64,000 bases of DNA from Parazoarcus communis (GCF_003111645.1 NZ_CP022187.1:1736001-1800000); one strand, 5' to 3'. Shown: positions 10,269-19,281, counted from the stretch's first letter. The notes: generated by a model from the sequence alone, not told the origin. Program-made: numbers and translations.

Positions 10269-10652
10269 ATGAACCTCGAAAAAGTCATCTTCGGTTTCTT
10301 CATCCTGCTCGCTGCCACACTGAACTTCGGCTTCTTTGTCGGCGATATTGCCGACCCCGGACACCACGACATCTATGAGCTCTTTGCCGCGATCGTCGTC
10401 AGTCTGATCGCCACCATGCTCAAGTTCGGCGACCGCACGCAGATCGGAGCCATCCACCTTGCAACCAGTCTGGTGGCCGACCTGCAGCTCATTGCCGCAG
10501 CCATGGTCTGGGGTTACGCCGCTCACATCACCGCGAGCGGATTGACGCCCGAGATGACCGCGCGCGTCGTCTCGCTGTCGGGCGGAGCCCTGTTCGCCAA
10601 CGTCGTGTCGGTCGTGATCCTGATCGCTGAAACCATCATGCAGCGCCGCTGA
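10269..10652 (+). CDS. DUF6394-type small membrane protein
   Basis: 127 aa with three to four hydrophobic segments (residues about 5-25, 38-52, 66-90 and 100-122) and short charged loops, so an inner-membrane protein. Its stop overlaps the start of the downstream K+ channel gene (TGATG), which implies coupled translation and a shared job, perhaps as a channel partner. I recognise it as the DUF6394 group, which has no known function. The leader at 10216-10268 is short. Confidence 0.75.
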   Translation: MNLEKVIFGFFILLAATLNFGFFVGDIADPGHHDIYELFAAIVVSLIATMLKFGDRTQIGAIHLATSLVADLQLIAAAMVWGYAAHITASGLTPEMTARVVSLSGGALFANVVSVVILIAETIMQRR

Positions 10653-12403
10653 TGCACGAACCTCCGTTCGAACCGCTGGCGCGGCACCATAGCGTCTTCT
10701 TCCTGATCATGCGGCGGCTGAGACTGCCGCTGATCCTGCTGATCTCGATCGTCGCGATGACCGTGCTCGGGCTCACGCTCGCGCCAGGCATTGATGTCGA
10801 CGGACGCCCTCATTATCTGAGCTTCTTCCATGCGCTGTACTTCGCCAGCTACACCGCAACCACGATCGGGTTTGGCGAGATCCCCTATGCGTTCTCGGAT
10901 CAGCAGCGGCTCTGGGTACTGGTCTGCATCTACCTGTCGGTGGTCGGGTGGGCCTACACCCTCGGCACGGTGTTCGCCATTCTGTCCGACCGCAACCTGC
11001 AACAGGCGATCGCGACGCAGCGCTTCGTCCGCGCCGTCCAGCACCTGGGCGAACCCTTCTACCTGATATGCGGCTATGGCGAAACCGGCCGTCTGATCTG
11101 CCACGCGCTCGACCGCCTGGGCTACCGCTCGGTCGTCATCGAGCGTGATGAATCCAAGGTGGGCGAAATCGACCTCCACAGCTACGCTGCAGACGTCCCC
11201 TTCCTCACCGCCGATGCCAGCAACCCCGAGACGCTGCGCTATGCCGGTCTGACCCATGAAAGCTGCATCGGGGTCATCGCGCTCACCAACGACGACAGCG
11301 CCAATCTCGCCATCGCCATTGCAGCCCGTCTGCTGGCGCCGCGCCTGCCGGTCATGGCGCGCGCGGAAGCCCTTGAGACCGCGGCGAACATGGCGTCGTT
11401 CGGCACGCCGCACATCATCAACCCGTTCGAGAAATTCGGCGACACACTCGCGCTTGCACTGCATGCACCGGCCGCGTGGCAACTGCTGGGCTGGCTCACC
11501 GGCCTGCCAGGCACAACCGTAGAGCGCCACCGGGAACCACCGCGCGGCGCCTGGGTGCTGTGCGGGCACGGACGCTTTGGCAAGCTCATGGTGGATGCGA
11601 TGGACTCGGAGGCGGTCCCGGTGACCATCATCGACCGCCAACCGCCGGATGACGCCACCCACCGCTGGGTTCAGGGTGATGGCACCGGCGCGGTGGCCCT
11701 GCTCGAGGCCGGCATCAAGGACGCCGTCGGCATCGTGGCGGGCACCAGCTCGGACGTGGACAACCTGTCCATCGCGGTGACCGCGCGCGAGCTCAACAAG
11801 AACCTGTTCGTCATCCTGCGCCAGAACCACTATGCCAACCGCGCCCTTTACGGCGCCTTCGAGTCGGACATCACCGTGGTTCCCAGCGAGATCATTGCCC
11901 ATGAATGCCTCGCCATTCTGAGCACCCCGCTGCTGGCACCGTTTCTCGACGAGATTCGCAGCCGCGACGAAGAATGGTGCGCCTGGCTGCTCGATCGCAT
12001 GACGCGCCGCCTGGGCTGGACCGTGCCCGATGTCTGGAGCGAGCGCATCAACCTGAGCCGTGCGCCGGCCCTTTACCGCCGGCTGATGCGGGGCGAAACG
12101 ATCACGATCGACCAGTTGCTGCGCTCGCATGGCAACCGTAATGAATTCCTGGCCTGCGAGGTGCTCTACCTGGTGCGCGATGACGACGACGACCTCGTGA
12201 TACCGGCCGCAAACACGGCGGTGCGACCGGGCGACGAGCTGCTGCTCGCCGGCAGGCCCGGGGCACGCGGCCGCTTCGGCTTCAATATCGCCAACGAACA
12301 CTCATTGAACTACATCCTTACCGGCACCGACCTCCCCGGCGGCTGGATCTGGGAGAAGCTTGCGCAACGGAAAAAACAGCCGAGCAACCGTCACCTGCCG
12401 TAA
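10652..12403 (+). CDS. Two-TM potassium channel with two RCK (TrkA-N) domains
   Basis: 583 aa. TM1 is at about 24-44, then a pore loop with selectivity filter TTIGFGE (70-76, a variant of TVGYGD), and TM2 at about 87-110. Two nucleotide-binding RCK domains follow, with glycine motifs GYGETG at 141-146 and GHGRFG at 305-310, and a C-terminal TrkA-C-like part. Most bacterial channels of this kind carry one RCK per chain; two in tandem resemble BK-type gating rings. Predicted to be a nucleotide- or ion-gated K+ channel in the inner membrane. Coupled to the DUF6394 gene. Confidence 0.88.
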   Translation: MHEPPFEPLARHHSVFFLIMRRLRLPLILLISIVAMTVLGLTLAPGIDVDGRPHYLSFFHALYFASYTATTIGFGEIPYAFSDQQRLWVLVCIYLSVVGWAYTLGTVFAILSDRNLQQAIATQRFVRAVQHLGEPFYLICGYGETGRLICHALDRLGYRSVVIERDESKVGEIDLHSYAADVPFLTADASNPETLRYAGLTHESCIGVIALTNDDSANLAIAIAARLLAPRLPVMARAEALETAANMASFGTPHIINPFEKFGDTLALALHAPAAWQLLGWLTGLPGTTVERHREPPRGAWVLCGHGRFGKLMVDAMDSEAVPVTIIDRQPPDDATHRWVQGDGTGAVALLEAGIKDAVGIVAGTSSDVDNLSIAVTARELNKNLFVILRQNHYANRALYGAFESDITVVPSEIIAHECLAILSTPLLAPFLDEIRSRDEEWCAWLLDRMTRRLGWTVPDVWSERINLSRAPALYRRLMRGETITIDQLLRSHGNRNEFLACEVLYLVRDDDDDLVIPAANTAVRPGDELLLAGRPGARGRFGFNIANEHSLNYILTGTDLPGGWIWEKLAQRKKQPSNRHLP

Positions 12404-12431
12404 CCCGTGACGCTCGCTGCGGCGTGCGTGC

Positions 12432-12650
12432 TCAGCCCTCCGCCACCAGCAACACGTCCTCGCCGTTGAAATGCACCTTCTGCCCGACCCGCAGCTTTGC
12501 GCGTTTGCGCGACTCTGGGCGGCCATCGACCTTCACCAGTCCGGCCTCGACCGCAGCATGTGCTTCCCCACCCGAACTCACCAGATTGGCAGCCTTCAGC
12601 AGTTGGTCCAGCTGAATGTAGTCACCGCGCACCGCAAACGTCGTCGTCAT
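12432..12650 (-). CDS. S4-domain RNA-binding protein
   Basis: 72 aa from ATG at 12650 (MTTTFAVRGDYIQLDQLLK). Almost the whole chain is one S4 fold (IQLDQLLKAANLVSSGGEA, then VKVDGRPESRKRAKLR), as in the YbcJ/YaaA group of stand-alone S4 proteins. It probably binds structured RNA; the target is unknown. It lies convergent to the K+ channel (28-base gap) and divergent from the Ap4A phosphorylase-like gene. The frame is open further upstream but that extension has no family support. Confidence 0.85.
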   Translation of the reverse strand: MTTTFAVRGDYIQLDQLLKAANLVSSGGEAHAAVEAGLVKVDGRPESRKRAKLRVGQKVHFNGEDVLLVAEG

Positions 12651-12754
12651 GTCAGTTCTCTCATCGTCCAGGTCGATGACACGCTGCCCGCAAGTGCTTA
12701 AAGCCACGAGCCTCGTGTCACAATGGCGGGCATTGTCTCCCAGTGTTCGTCCCG

Positions 12755-13630
12755 ATGACCAGTTCGCCATCAACCCCGGCCTCCAGCCTGCTCGAGCTGA
12801 GCGACCGTTGCACCCTGAATGCACTCGCTGCAGGCACCCTGCAACCGATCAGCACCGAGAAGATCGTGCTCAACGATGGTGGCTTCGACTTTTCCGTGCG
12901 CTGGGTTTCATCGCTTGAACGCAAGAACGCTGCCCGTGTCGAGGCGGTGACCCGCCGCACCCCCGACTTCAACCCCTTCCTGCCCCCGGAGCCCACGCTG
13001 ACCGTAGCGCCACTGGGCCCGGACCATCTGGCGGTGCTCAACAAGTATCCCGTCATCGAACGCCACCTGCTGATCATCACCCGCCACTTCGAGGCCCAGA
13101 CCGCGCCGCTCAAGGTGGCGGACTTCTCCGCACTGGCACAGGTCATGCAGGCACATGGGGGCCTCGGCTTCTACAACGGCGGCACGGTGGCGGGCTCCAG
13201 TCAGCCGCACAAACACCTGCAATGGGTTCCGAGCACCGGCAGCTTGCCCGGCTTCACCCGCACGCTTGGCGCCGACACACTGATCGGTGAAAACCCGACA
13301 CTTCCATGGCGCCACCGCTTCGTGCGCCTCGAGGCCAAGGTGTGGACAGCGTCAGCTGATGCCGGCGAGCAACTCCATGCAGATTTTGTGCGTGCATGCA
13401 CGGCCCTGGAGATGCCCTTCAGCGCCGAGCCGATGCCGCCGTACAACCTGCTGTTAACGCGTGACTGGCTGCTGGTCGTGCCGCGCAGCCAGGAAAAAAT
13501 CGATGATATCTCGGTCAATGCGCTGGGCTTCGCCGGTTCGCTGTTTGTCCGCCGCAAGGAACAGATCGAACAGCTGCGCGCGCATGGACCGCTCGCCCTG
13601 CTGACCGCCGTGGCGCAGCGGCGCCCCTGA
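12755..13630 (+). CDS. ATP adenylyltransferase / Ap4A phosphorylase-like protein
   Basis: 291 aa from ATG at 12755; a GTG four codons earlier is an equal candidate. The chain has the HIT-related catalytic motif QPHKHLQW and the substrate segment NKYPVIERHLLIIT, both typical of ATP adenylyltransferases that phosphorolyse Ap4A to ADP and ATP. Length is right for the two-part family (N-terminal and C-terminal ATP_transf regions). It would control dinucleoside polyphosphate levels in the cytosol. It stands alone, convergent with a YkgJ-like gene 54 bases away. Confidence 0.85.
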   Translation: MTSSPSTPASSLLELSDRCTLNALAAGTLQPISTEKIVLNDGGFDFSVRWVSSLERKNAARVEAVTRRTPDFNPFLPPEPTLTVAPLGPDHLAVLNKYPVIERHLLIITRHFEAQTAPLKVADFSALAQVMQAHGGLGFYNGGTVAGSSQPHKHLQWVPSTGSLPGFTRTLGADTLIGENPTLPWRHRFVRLEAKVWTASADAGEQLHADFVRACTALEMPFSAEPMPPYNLLLTRDWLLVVPRSQEKIDDISVNALGFAGSLFVRRKEQIEQLRAHGPLALLTAVAQRRP

Positions 13631-13684
13631 ACACGCCCCGCGGCCAGCGCGCAAGCAGGTTCAGCGCCGCAGGGGTCGCGCGGC

Positions 13685-14083
13685 TCAGGCGGTGAAAACC
13701 TCGGCCGCCGGATCTGCTGCAGCCACGATCACACGCGACGGATGCGGGTTCGGCAAGGGCGGCAGATTGATCTTGGCGCGCAACTCGTCGCACTTCGGGT
13801 TGGGAGTGCCGTCGTCGAAATACACCGGAAACTCACGGCACGGGGTCGGACGATTCTCGTAGATCGAGCACGAAACCTGCTGGCCGAGCGTGCCCTCGAG
13901 CGCTGAACAGCGGCGATTCGCATCATTGCTGCCCTTCATGCAGCGCATGAAGGGATTGAGCTTCTCGGTCATGGCCGCAGGCACGAAGCCGCCAGGCGCA
14001 TCGTCAGCCTCACCCCAGTAGAAGGAAATGCGGAAATGGGTGCAGCAGATGCCGCAATCAAGGCAGGGATTGAAACTATCCAT
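13685..14083 (-). CDS. YkgJ-family cysteine-cluster protein
   Basis: 132 aa. It has the spaced cysteine set of the YkgJ/UPF0153 family: CLDCGICC near residues 8-14, RCMKG, RRCSALEG, CSIYENRPTPCREFP and PKCDEL. The family is thought to bind zinc or an iron-sulfur cluster; the role is not known. The RPTPCR(E/D)FP segment is the most diagnostic part. Monocistronic, with a long upstream non-coding stretch. Confidence 0.85.
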   Translation of the reverse strand: MDSFNPCLDCGICCTHFRISFYWGEADDAPGGFVPAAMTEKLNPFMRCMKGSNDANRRCSALEGTLGQQVSCSIYENRPTPCREFPVYFDDGTPNPKCDELRAKINLPPLPNPHPSRVIVAAADPAAEVFTA

Positions 14084-14449
14084 GGCAAACCCGTCGACGA
14101 GATGAAGAACGTTCCCGAACGGGACCGCCTCCGGATCGACTTGGCGTCATGCAGGCCACATCCTCGTACAGCAGTCGTGTGGGCATGAACAGGCCATCAA
14201 ATCCGGCGACGGCATTCTAGCCATTGCCGGACATTGCGCAAGCACTATTTATTCTTTTATTTCAGCTGCTTGCAAACACAATTTGCAGAAATATTTCGAA
14301 CAAGTCATCAGACAGACATGCGATCGCTGCGAACGACGTGCAGCCACGCCAAAGCGGACATCTGCACAAACCGGATCGGCACCACACGCCTCACCCAGCA
14401 CACAGTGCAAGACGCCGCATGGTGCGCGGCGCCTTGCCACATTCAGCGC
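14084..14449 (-). other. 366-base intergenic region with an AT-rich patch
   Basis: Lies upstream of the YkgJ-like gene and downstream of the YgfB-like gene, both on the minus strand. I see no gene here. The patch 14243-14310 is clearly AT-rich against the GC-rich background and contains, on the minus strand, TTGCAA followed 18 bases later by TAAATA, a weak sigma-70-like pair about 150 bases before the YkgJ-like start. The remainder shows no repeat or RNA fold that I can defend. Confidence 0.4.
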
Positions 14450-15172
14450 TTACTCGGCAGTCGCACCACAACATTTCTTGAATTTCTTGCCGCTACCGCA
14501 GGGGCAAGGGTCATTGCGACCCGGCCCGGCGGTCGAGGGGCCCGGCGGTGCATCAACCGGCAGCGGCTGCGGCGCAGGCAGGTCCATATCGCGCCAGTGC
14601 GAGAAGATGTCGTTGGCCGCCTCGCCCATCGCCGCGAGCCAGCCCAGCCGCGTATCGTCGTCGACTGCATCGGCACCGTCTTCGGTCCACGGCGCGAGGA
14701 CCGTGTTCAGGGTTTCGCGTACCGCTTCGACTGCGTCCTCGGGCAGACCTTCGCGCCAGTCCTTGCGCCATGCGTCCAGCCCCTGGGTGAAACCCTCCAC
14801 CCATTCGTCGCCGAGCTTGATGGTGTCGACGTCGGTGATCGCAAAGCAGAACGGCTCCCAGCAGCTTTCGTCATCGTCATCGAGCCCCAGCGTGGTTGCC
14901 ATCTCGTTGTAATACGACAGCACCAGCCGGATGGCTTTCTGCACGCCCTTGCCCGAGCCAAAGCTCATGCCCTCCTCGTGTGCAGACCACACGGCCGGCA
15001 GCCAGCGCTCGACCGGAATCGGCTGCGGCGAGAGCAGCACGCCGGCCAGAAAGCCGTCGAGCATTTCGAGGTTCATGCAGTCCTCGGGGACGATATCCGA
15101 GGTGAGCATTTCTTCCAGCTCCTCGAACTCCTCGTCAGACATCAGGTGTGGGTTGCCCGAATCGGTGGTCAT
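14450..15172 (-). CDS. YgfB/YecA (UPF0149) family protein with C-terminal SEC-C zinc motif
   Basis: 240 aa. Residues about 1-190 are the helical UPF0149 domain (DEEFEELEEMLTSD, then LEMLDGFLAGVLLSPQPI). The C-terminus is a SEC-C zinc motif (GRNDPCPCGSGKKFKKCCG) after a proline-rich linker. The fusion is the YecA-like arrangement; SEC-C tails in this group have been linked to SecB or ribosome binding. Upstream 65 bases on the same strand is the TrmB-like gene, so it may be the last gene of a dusC-trmB-like-ygfB run. Confidence 0.88.
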   Translation of the reverse strand: MTTDSGNPHLMSDEEFEELEEMLTSDIVPEDCMNLEMLDGFLAGVLLSPQPIPVERWLPAVWSAHEEGMSFGSGKGVQKAIRLVLSYYNEMATTLGLDDDDESCWEPFCFAITDVDTIKLGDEWVEGFTQGLDAWRKDWREGLPEDAVEAVRETLNTVLAPWTEDGADAVDDDTRLGWLAAMGEAANDIFSHWRDMDLPAPQPLPVDAPPGPSTAGPGRNDPCPCGSGKKFKKCCGATAE

Positions 15173-15236
15173 GTGTTTCTCCAGGGTAAGCAGGGCGATG
15201 GCATCGGTTGCATACGCAATCCAGACTGCCGGGCGT

Positions 15237-15905
15237 TCATTTCAGGTCGATGATCAGACGATACAGGGTCTGACCGGAATCACGATATTTGCGCTCGAAG
15301 GGGGTCAGCGGCACCGGCGCCTCGAAGGACTCCCACGCCACCTCCTGCCCCAGCACCTGCCCCAGCGCCGCAGCGAACTCCTCGACATACACCGACCAGT
15401 TGCTGCGCAGCTCGAGTACGCCCCCAAGCTGCGGAATGAAGGGGAACACGGGATGGGCATGCCAGCGCCGGGTCAGGTGCCCGATCTTGGGCCAGGGGTT
15501 GGGATAGAGGATGTAGTGCCGAGCCAGGCGCAGATCGGCGGCGTGCAGCAGGCGCCAGTAGTCCACCAGATCCGCGCGCACGAACACCATGTTCTTCGGC
15601 ATCAGCGCATCGGGATAAGGCTTGCGACGGGACAGGCGGTCCTGCGACTGATCGACGCCAATCACCCAGTGATCGGGAAAGCTGCGCGCGAGCTGAATGG
15701 TGCTGTGACCCACGCCACAGCCTGCATCCAGGATCAGCGGCGCCTGCCGGTCCCATCCCGAAAGGCTGGCCTCGAACGCGTCGCGGTTGTAATCGTTGAT
15801 CGGCTTGCGAAAGGGCTCGGCGAGGTGGCGGGCCACCTGCTCGGCGAGCCTGTCGTGCACGCCCTGCTGGGCGCTCACCGGAATGGTGGAATTTGCGTAA
15901 CTCAA
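15237..15905 (-). CDS. TrmB-like SAM-dependent methyltransferase
   Basis: 222 aa class I methyltransferase. SAM motif I is LDAGCGVGHST, followed by the TrmB-like segments YPNPWPK and TPFERKY. TrmB makes 7-methylguanosine at position 46 of tRNA, and the match is strongest at those two segments. However, the basic stretch that normally follows DPWPKKRH is replaced by IGHLTRRW, so this may be a divergent paralogue with another substrate. It lies 21 bases after dusC, another tRNA-modification gene, which supports an RNA substrate. Confidence 0.78.
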   Translation of the reverse strand: MSYANSTIPVSAQQGVHDRLAEQVARHLAEPFRKPINDYNRDAFEASLSGWDRQAPLILDAGCGVGHSTIQLARSFPDHWVIGVDQSQDRLSRRKPYPDALMPKNMVFVRADLVDYWRLLHAADLRLARHYILYPNPWPKIGHLTRRWHAHPVFPFIPQLGGVLELRSNWSVYVEEFAAALGQVLGQEVAWESFEAPVPLTPFERKYRDSGQTLYRLIIDLK

Positions 15906-15926
15906 GGAAGGCTGTCTCGTGTTTGG

Positions 15927-16907
15927 TCAGGCTGCATGCTGGGCGGGTTCGCCGAGAATGCCCCGGCTCACCAGTACCCGGTCGATCTCGGCCAGCGTCT
16001 TCAGCGGGCGGATCTGCATGAAAAGCGTCTCGGCCTGCTCGTAGCGGCGGCGGAGCATGTTCAGCCACTGCTTGATACGCCCCGGCGCGTGGTGAGCGGC
16101 CACCTTTACAACCACCCGGTCGCGGAACTCGGCAATAAGGGGCGCGAGCAAGGCCCACTCGGCCGCACGCACCCCGGCATCATCGTCCTGATCGAGGCGA
16201 ATACGTCGAGCGAGAAAGGGGTCGCTGACGGCCCCGCGCCCGAGCATCACGTCAGTCGCGCCCGACACCGCCCGACAGCGCGCCCAGTCGGCCGCGGTCC
16301 ACACCTCTCCATTGGCGACGACGGGGACGGACACCACATCGGCGATCCTGCCCACCCACTCCCAGTGTGCGGGCGGCCGATAGCCCTCGACCTTGGTGCG
16401 GGCGTGCACCACGAGCTCGGACGCTCCGCCGGCAGTCAGCGCCTGCGCACATTCGAGCGCACGCCCCTTGTCCACCACGCCGAGTCGCATCTTGGCGGTC
16501 AGCATCATGTCGGAGGGCAGTGCTGCGCGCACGGCACGCGCGATCTCATGCAGCAGTTCGGGTTCGTCGAGCAGTACCGCACCACCGCGGTGACGATTGA
16601 CCGTCGGTGCGGGGCATCCAAAGTTGAGGTCGACCGCAGCAGGTGCGAGCAAGGCCAACTGTGCGGCATTGTCAGCCATTGCCGCCGGGTCGGAGCCGAG
16701 CAACTGGACACGCACCGGCATGCCGCCGACGGCCCTGCTGCCGTGATCGAGTTCGGGCACAATGCGACGGAAACAGCGGTGCGGGAGCACCGAACCGGAC
16801 ACACGTGCGAATTCGCTCACTGCGCAGTCATAGCCGCCGATACGGCTTAATACGGCACGCAGCACGTCGTCCAGCAAACCTTCCATCGGCGCAAGCAGCA
16901 GGCGCAA
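15927..16907 (-). CDS. dusC: tRNA-dihydrouridine(16) synthase
   Basis: 326 aa flavoprotein of the Dus family: APMEG at the N-terminus, NFGCPAPTVNRHRGGAVLL carrying the catalytic cysteine, KMRLG, HARTK and NGEVW FMN-site segments. The motif set and length fit the DusC branch, which reduces U16 in the tRNA D-loop. First gene of the probable dusC/TrmB-like run; divergent from rpmE across 151 bases. Confidence 0.92.
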   Translation of the reverse strand: MRLLLAPMEGLLDDVLRAVLSRIGGYDCAVSEFARVSGSVLPHRCFRRIVPELDHGSRAVGGMPVRVQLLGSDPAAMADNAAQLALLAPAAVDLNFGCPAPTVNRHRGGAVLLDEPELLHEIARAVRAALPSDMMLTAKMRLGVVDKGRALECAQALTAGGASELVVHARTKVEGYRPPAHWEWVGRIADVVSVPVVANGEVWTAADWARCRAVSGATDVMLGRGAVSDPFLARRIRLDQDDDAGVRAAEWALLAPLIAEFRDRVVVKVAAHHAPGRIKQWLNMLRRRYEQAETLFMQIRPLKTLAEIDRVLVSRGILGEPAQHAA

Positions 16908-16972
16908 AGTGTTTCTCGCGGGCAGGTGTTGGGAAAGCAGGCCATTGTAAACGAAGCCAGATCATTGCGCGC

Positions 16973-17001
16973 TTGCCATGCGAGGAAGACTCGAGGATAA
17001 T
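16973..17001 (+). promoter_or_regulatory. Probable sigma-70 promoter of rpmE
   Basis: TTGCCA at 16973-16978, a 17-base spacer, then GATAAT at 16996-17001. Both hexamers are one base from consensus and the spacing is optimal. The start site would fall about 50 bases before the rpmE ATG. Confidence 0.7.
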
Positions 17002-17058
17002 TGCGTGTTTTCAATTTAGGGTGGTCACAACCGCCGCCCGCCGTACTCAGGATCTGAC

Positions 17059-17277
17059 ATGAAAGCGGAAATCCATCCCAATTACAAAGACGTCGACGTG
17101 ACCTGCTCCTGCGGCAACACGTTCGTCACCCGTTCGACCATCGGCAAGCAGCAACTGCACGTTGAAGTGTGTGCAGAGTGCCACCCGTTCTACACCGGCA
17201 AGCAGAAGATCGTCGATACCGCCGGTCGCGTCGAGCGCTTCCGTCAAAAGTACGGCAACGTACAGCGCGCAAGCTGA
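17059..17277 (+). CDS. rpmE: 50S ribosomal protein L31
   Basis: 72 aa. It starts [20 protein letters not shown] and keeps the zinc-binding cysteines (CSC near residue 16-18, CAEC near 37-40) of the zinc-containing L31 type. The C-terminal part [19 protein letters not shown] is typical. It has its own promoter and an intrinsic terminator, so it is a single-gene unit. Confidence 0.97.
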   Translation: MKAEIHPNYKDVDVTCSCGNTFVTRSTIGKQQLHVEVCAECHPFYTGKQKIVDTAGRVERFRQKYGNVQRAS

Positions 17278-17313
17278 ATCGCCGTCGCTCAACAGCGATA
17301 GCGCATCACGAAA

Positions 17314-17336
17314 AGGCAGCCACGGCTGCCTTTTTT
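17314..17336 (+). terminator. Rho-independent terminator of rpmE
   Basis: AGGCAGCC / GGCTGCCT stem directly followed by a run of T residues (17331-17336), about 37 bases after the rpmE stop. Confidence 0.9.
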
Positions 17337-17526
17337 GTTGTCCGTGACCCGTCCTGAATAGCGTTGACACCTGTTCAGGCCGGGGCAACGACCAGCTGCG
17401 CCAGCACAAATGGCGGCCACATCGCCCCCAGACGCGTCATGCGCAATGCAAGCGCTCCGCGAGGCCGATACAATGCAGGTCTTGCGGACACAGGTCTGCC
17501 CCCATCGACACCGCTACCGAGCGCGA

Positions 17527-19179
17527 ATGCCCCCCCGCGAACCTTACAACCCCTCCGCACTGCAGCGCCGAACCTACGGCACCGTCGGCCTGACCCTGCT
17601 GGTCGGGCTTTACCTGCTGACCGGCCTCACCGGGCACGAACCCTGGCGCGGCGACGACGCACGCCACTTCGGCCCGGTGTTCTCGATGCTGCAGGGCGAA
17701 GGCCTGCTGTTCCCCGCCATCGCCGGCCTGCCCTTTCCTGATTTTCCGCCGCTGTATTACTGGGTCGCTGCGCTGCTGGCAACGCTCACCGGAAGCATCC
17801 TGCCACCCCACGATGGCGCACGACTCGCCAGCGCCGTTTTCACGGCAATGACGGTGTACTGGATTGCGCGCGCCGCCGAACGCTTCTACGGGCGCCCGGC
17901 GCGCACACCCGCAGCCCTGCTGACCCTGGGCAGCCTCGGGCTGGTACTGCACGCTCACGAAACCCAGCCAATGCTCGCCCTGATGGCGATGGTTGCGCTC
18001 GTGATCAACGGGCTTGCCAGAGTTCCCCAGCAGCCAGTCGGCGGCAGCCTTCAGGCAGGCCTGGGCAGCGCCCTCGCACTGCTCGCCGGCGGCCTGAGTG
18101 GCGCGATCCTGACCCTGCCGCTGTTTCTTCTGGTCATGACGGCCTGCCCCGACTGCCGCAACCCCCGGGCCAGCGGCGGCCTGCTGGCGGGTCTCTCGCT
18201 GGCAACGCTCCTGGGCGCCCTTTGGCCCCTGCTCATACACCTGACCGAGCCGGAACTCCTTTCCCTCTGGCTGCACCGGGAATGGACCTCGCTCACCAGC
18301 GATGCGCTGCGCGGCGGCGACCTCAATCGCCTTGCCGAACTGTTGAGCTGGTTTGCGTGGCCGCTCTGGCCCATCGCGCTCTGGGCACTGTGGCGGGCTC
18401 GACGCCGAATGCTGGAACTGCGCTGGCTGCTGCCGCTGCTGTCCGCGCTGATTGCGATCGGCATCATCATCGCCGAGGGCGATCTCTCACCGACGGCGGC
18501 CCTGCCCCTGCTTCCCTCCGTCGCTCTGCTTGCCGCGGGTGGCGTTCCGGTGCTGCGGCGTGGCGCAGCCAATGCCTTCGACTGGTTTGGCGTGATGAGC
18601 TTCGGTGTCTTCGCCACCCTGGTCTGGATCGCCTGGACCGCTCAGGCCTATGCATGGCCGCCGGGGCTGGCGCGCCATATCGCACGGGTAACGCCGTCCT
18701 TCACCCACGGCGACGGACTGCTGCAACCGGCCATCGGCATTGCGATCTGCGCACTCTGGATCGTCCTGGTGTGGCGCCTGCCACGCACGACGACGCGCGC
18801 AACAGCGAACTGGGCCATGGGCATGACCATGCTGTGGTGCCTGGCGGTCACCTTGCTGATGCCCTGGTTCGACTACGGCCGCAGCTACCGCCCGGCGGTG
18901 ACTTCGCTGCAGCAGGCCCTGCGCCCCCACAAGGCTGAATGTGTCGCAAGCACGGGGCTCCCCGACGCGGTACGCAGCGCGCTCGACTACTATGCGGGCA
19001 TTCGCCCCGCGCTCACCCGCGACGGCACCACGCCCTGCCGGCTTCTGCTGACCTATTCCGTCCGCCGCCAAGCAGACGGAAAACCGGGCAGCGGGTGGCA
19101 GCCGGTGTGGGAGTATCGGCGTGGCGGCGGTAAACAGCTGGAAGTGCTTCAGCTCTACCTTCGCACCGACAGTAACTGA
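17527..19179 (+). CDS. ArnT/PMT-like integral-membrane glycosyltransferase
   Basis: 550 aa from ATG at 17527 (MPPREPYNPSALQRRTYG); longer upstream reading is open but not membrane-like. About ten or more hydrophobic segments and the N-terminal EPWRGDDARHFGPVF with an Asp-Asp pair in the first periplasmic loop are typical of GT-C transferases using polyprenyl-phosphate sugars (ArnT/GT83 group). A PPLYYW motif in the same loop supports this. The acceptor (lipid A, protein or polymer) is unknown. No sugar-donor genes are adjacent. Convergent with orn. Confidence 0.8.
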   Translation: MPPREPYNPSALQRRTYGTVGLTLLVGLYLLTGLTGHEPWRGDDARHFGPVFSMLQGEGLLFPAIAGLPFPDFPPLYYWVAALLATLTGSILPPHDGARLASAVFTAMTVYWIARAAERFYGRPARTPAALLTLGSLGLVLHAHETQPMLALMAMVALVINGLARVPQQPVGGSLQAGLGSALALLAGGLSGAILTLPLFLLVMTACPDCRNPRASGGLLAGLSLATLLGALWPLLIHLTEPELLSLWLHREWTSLTSDALRGGDLNRLAELLSWFAWPLWPIALWALWRARRRMLELRWLLPLLSALIAIGIIIAEGDLSPTAALPLLPSVALLAAGGVPVLRRGAANAFDWFGVMSFGVFATLVWIAWTAQAYAWPPGLARHIARVTPSFTHGDGLLQPAIGIAICALWIVLVWRLPRTTTRATANWAMGMTMLWCLAVTLLMPWFDYGRSYRPAVTSLQQALRPHKAECVASTGLPDAVRSALDYYAGIRPALTRDGTTPCRLLLTYSVRRQADGKPGSGWQPVWEYRRGGGKQLEVLQLYLRTDSN

Positions 19180-19220
19180 CAAACCTGCGTGCCGCAGCCG
19201 CGGCGACCCGCCAAATGAAA

Positions 19221-19253
19221 CGAGGCCAGCGGCATGAATTGCGGCTGGCCTCG
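19221..19253. terminator. Bidirectional hairpin between glycosyltransferase gene and orn
   Basis: CGAGGCCAGC and GCTGGCCTCG form a perfect 10-base-pair stem with a 13-base loop between convergent genes. On the minus strand it is followed by TTTCATTT, so it probably ends orn transcription. Confidence 0.6.
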
Positions 19254-19281
19254 AACAAGGCAGGTGCAGCGTGCGAGCGTG

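Noticed and set aside
14224-14481. Possible small gene in the long gap near 14.3 kb
   Set aside because: Low-complexity translation, no ribosome-binding site, and overlap with the end of the YgfB-like gene.
14931-16850. Long plus-strand frame opposite the YgfB-like, TrmB-like and dusC genes
   Set aside because: All three minus-strand proteins are recognisable; the frame has no start context or motifs.
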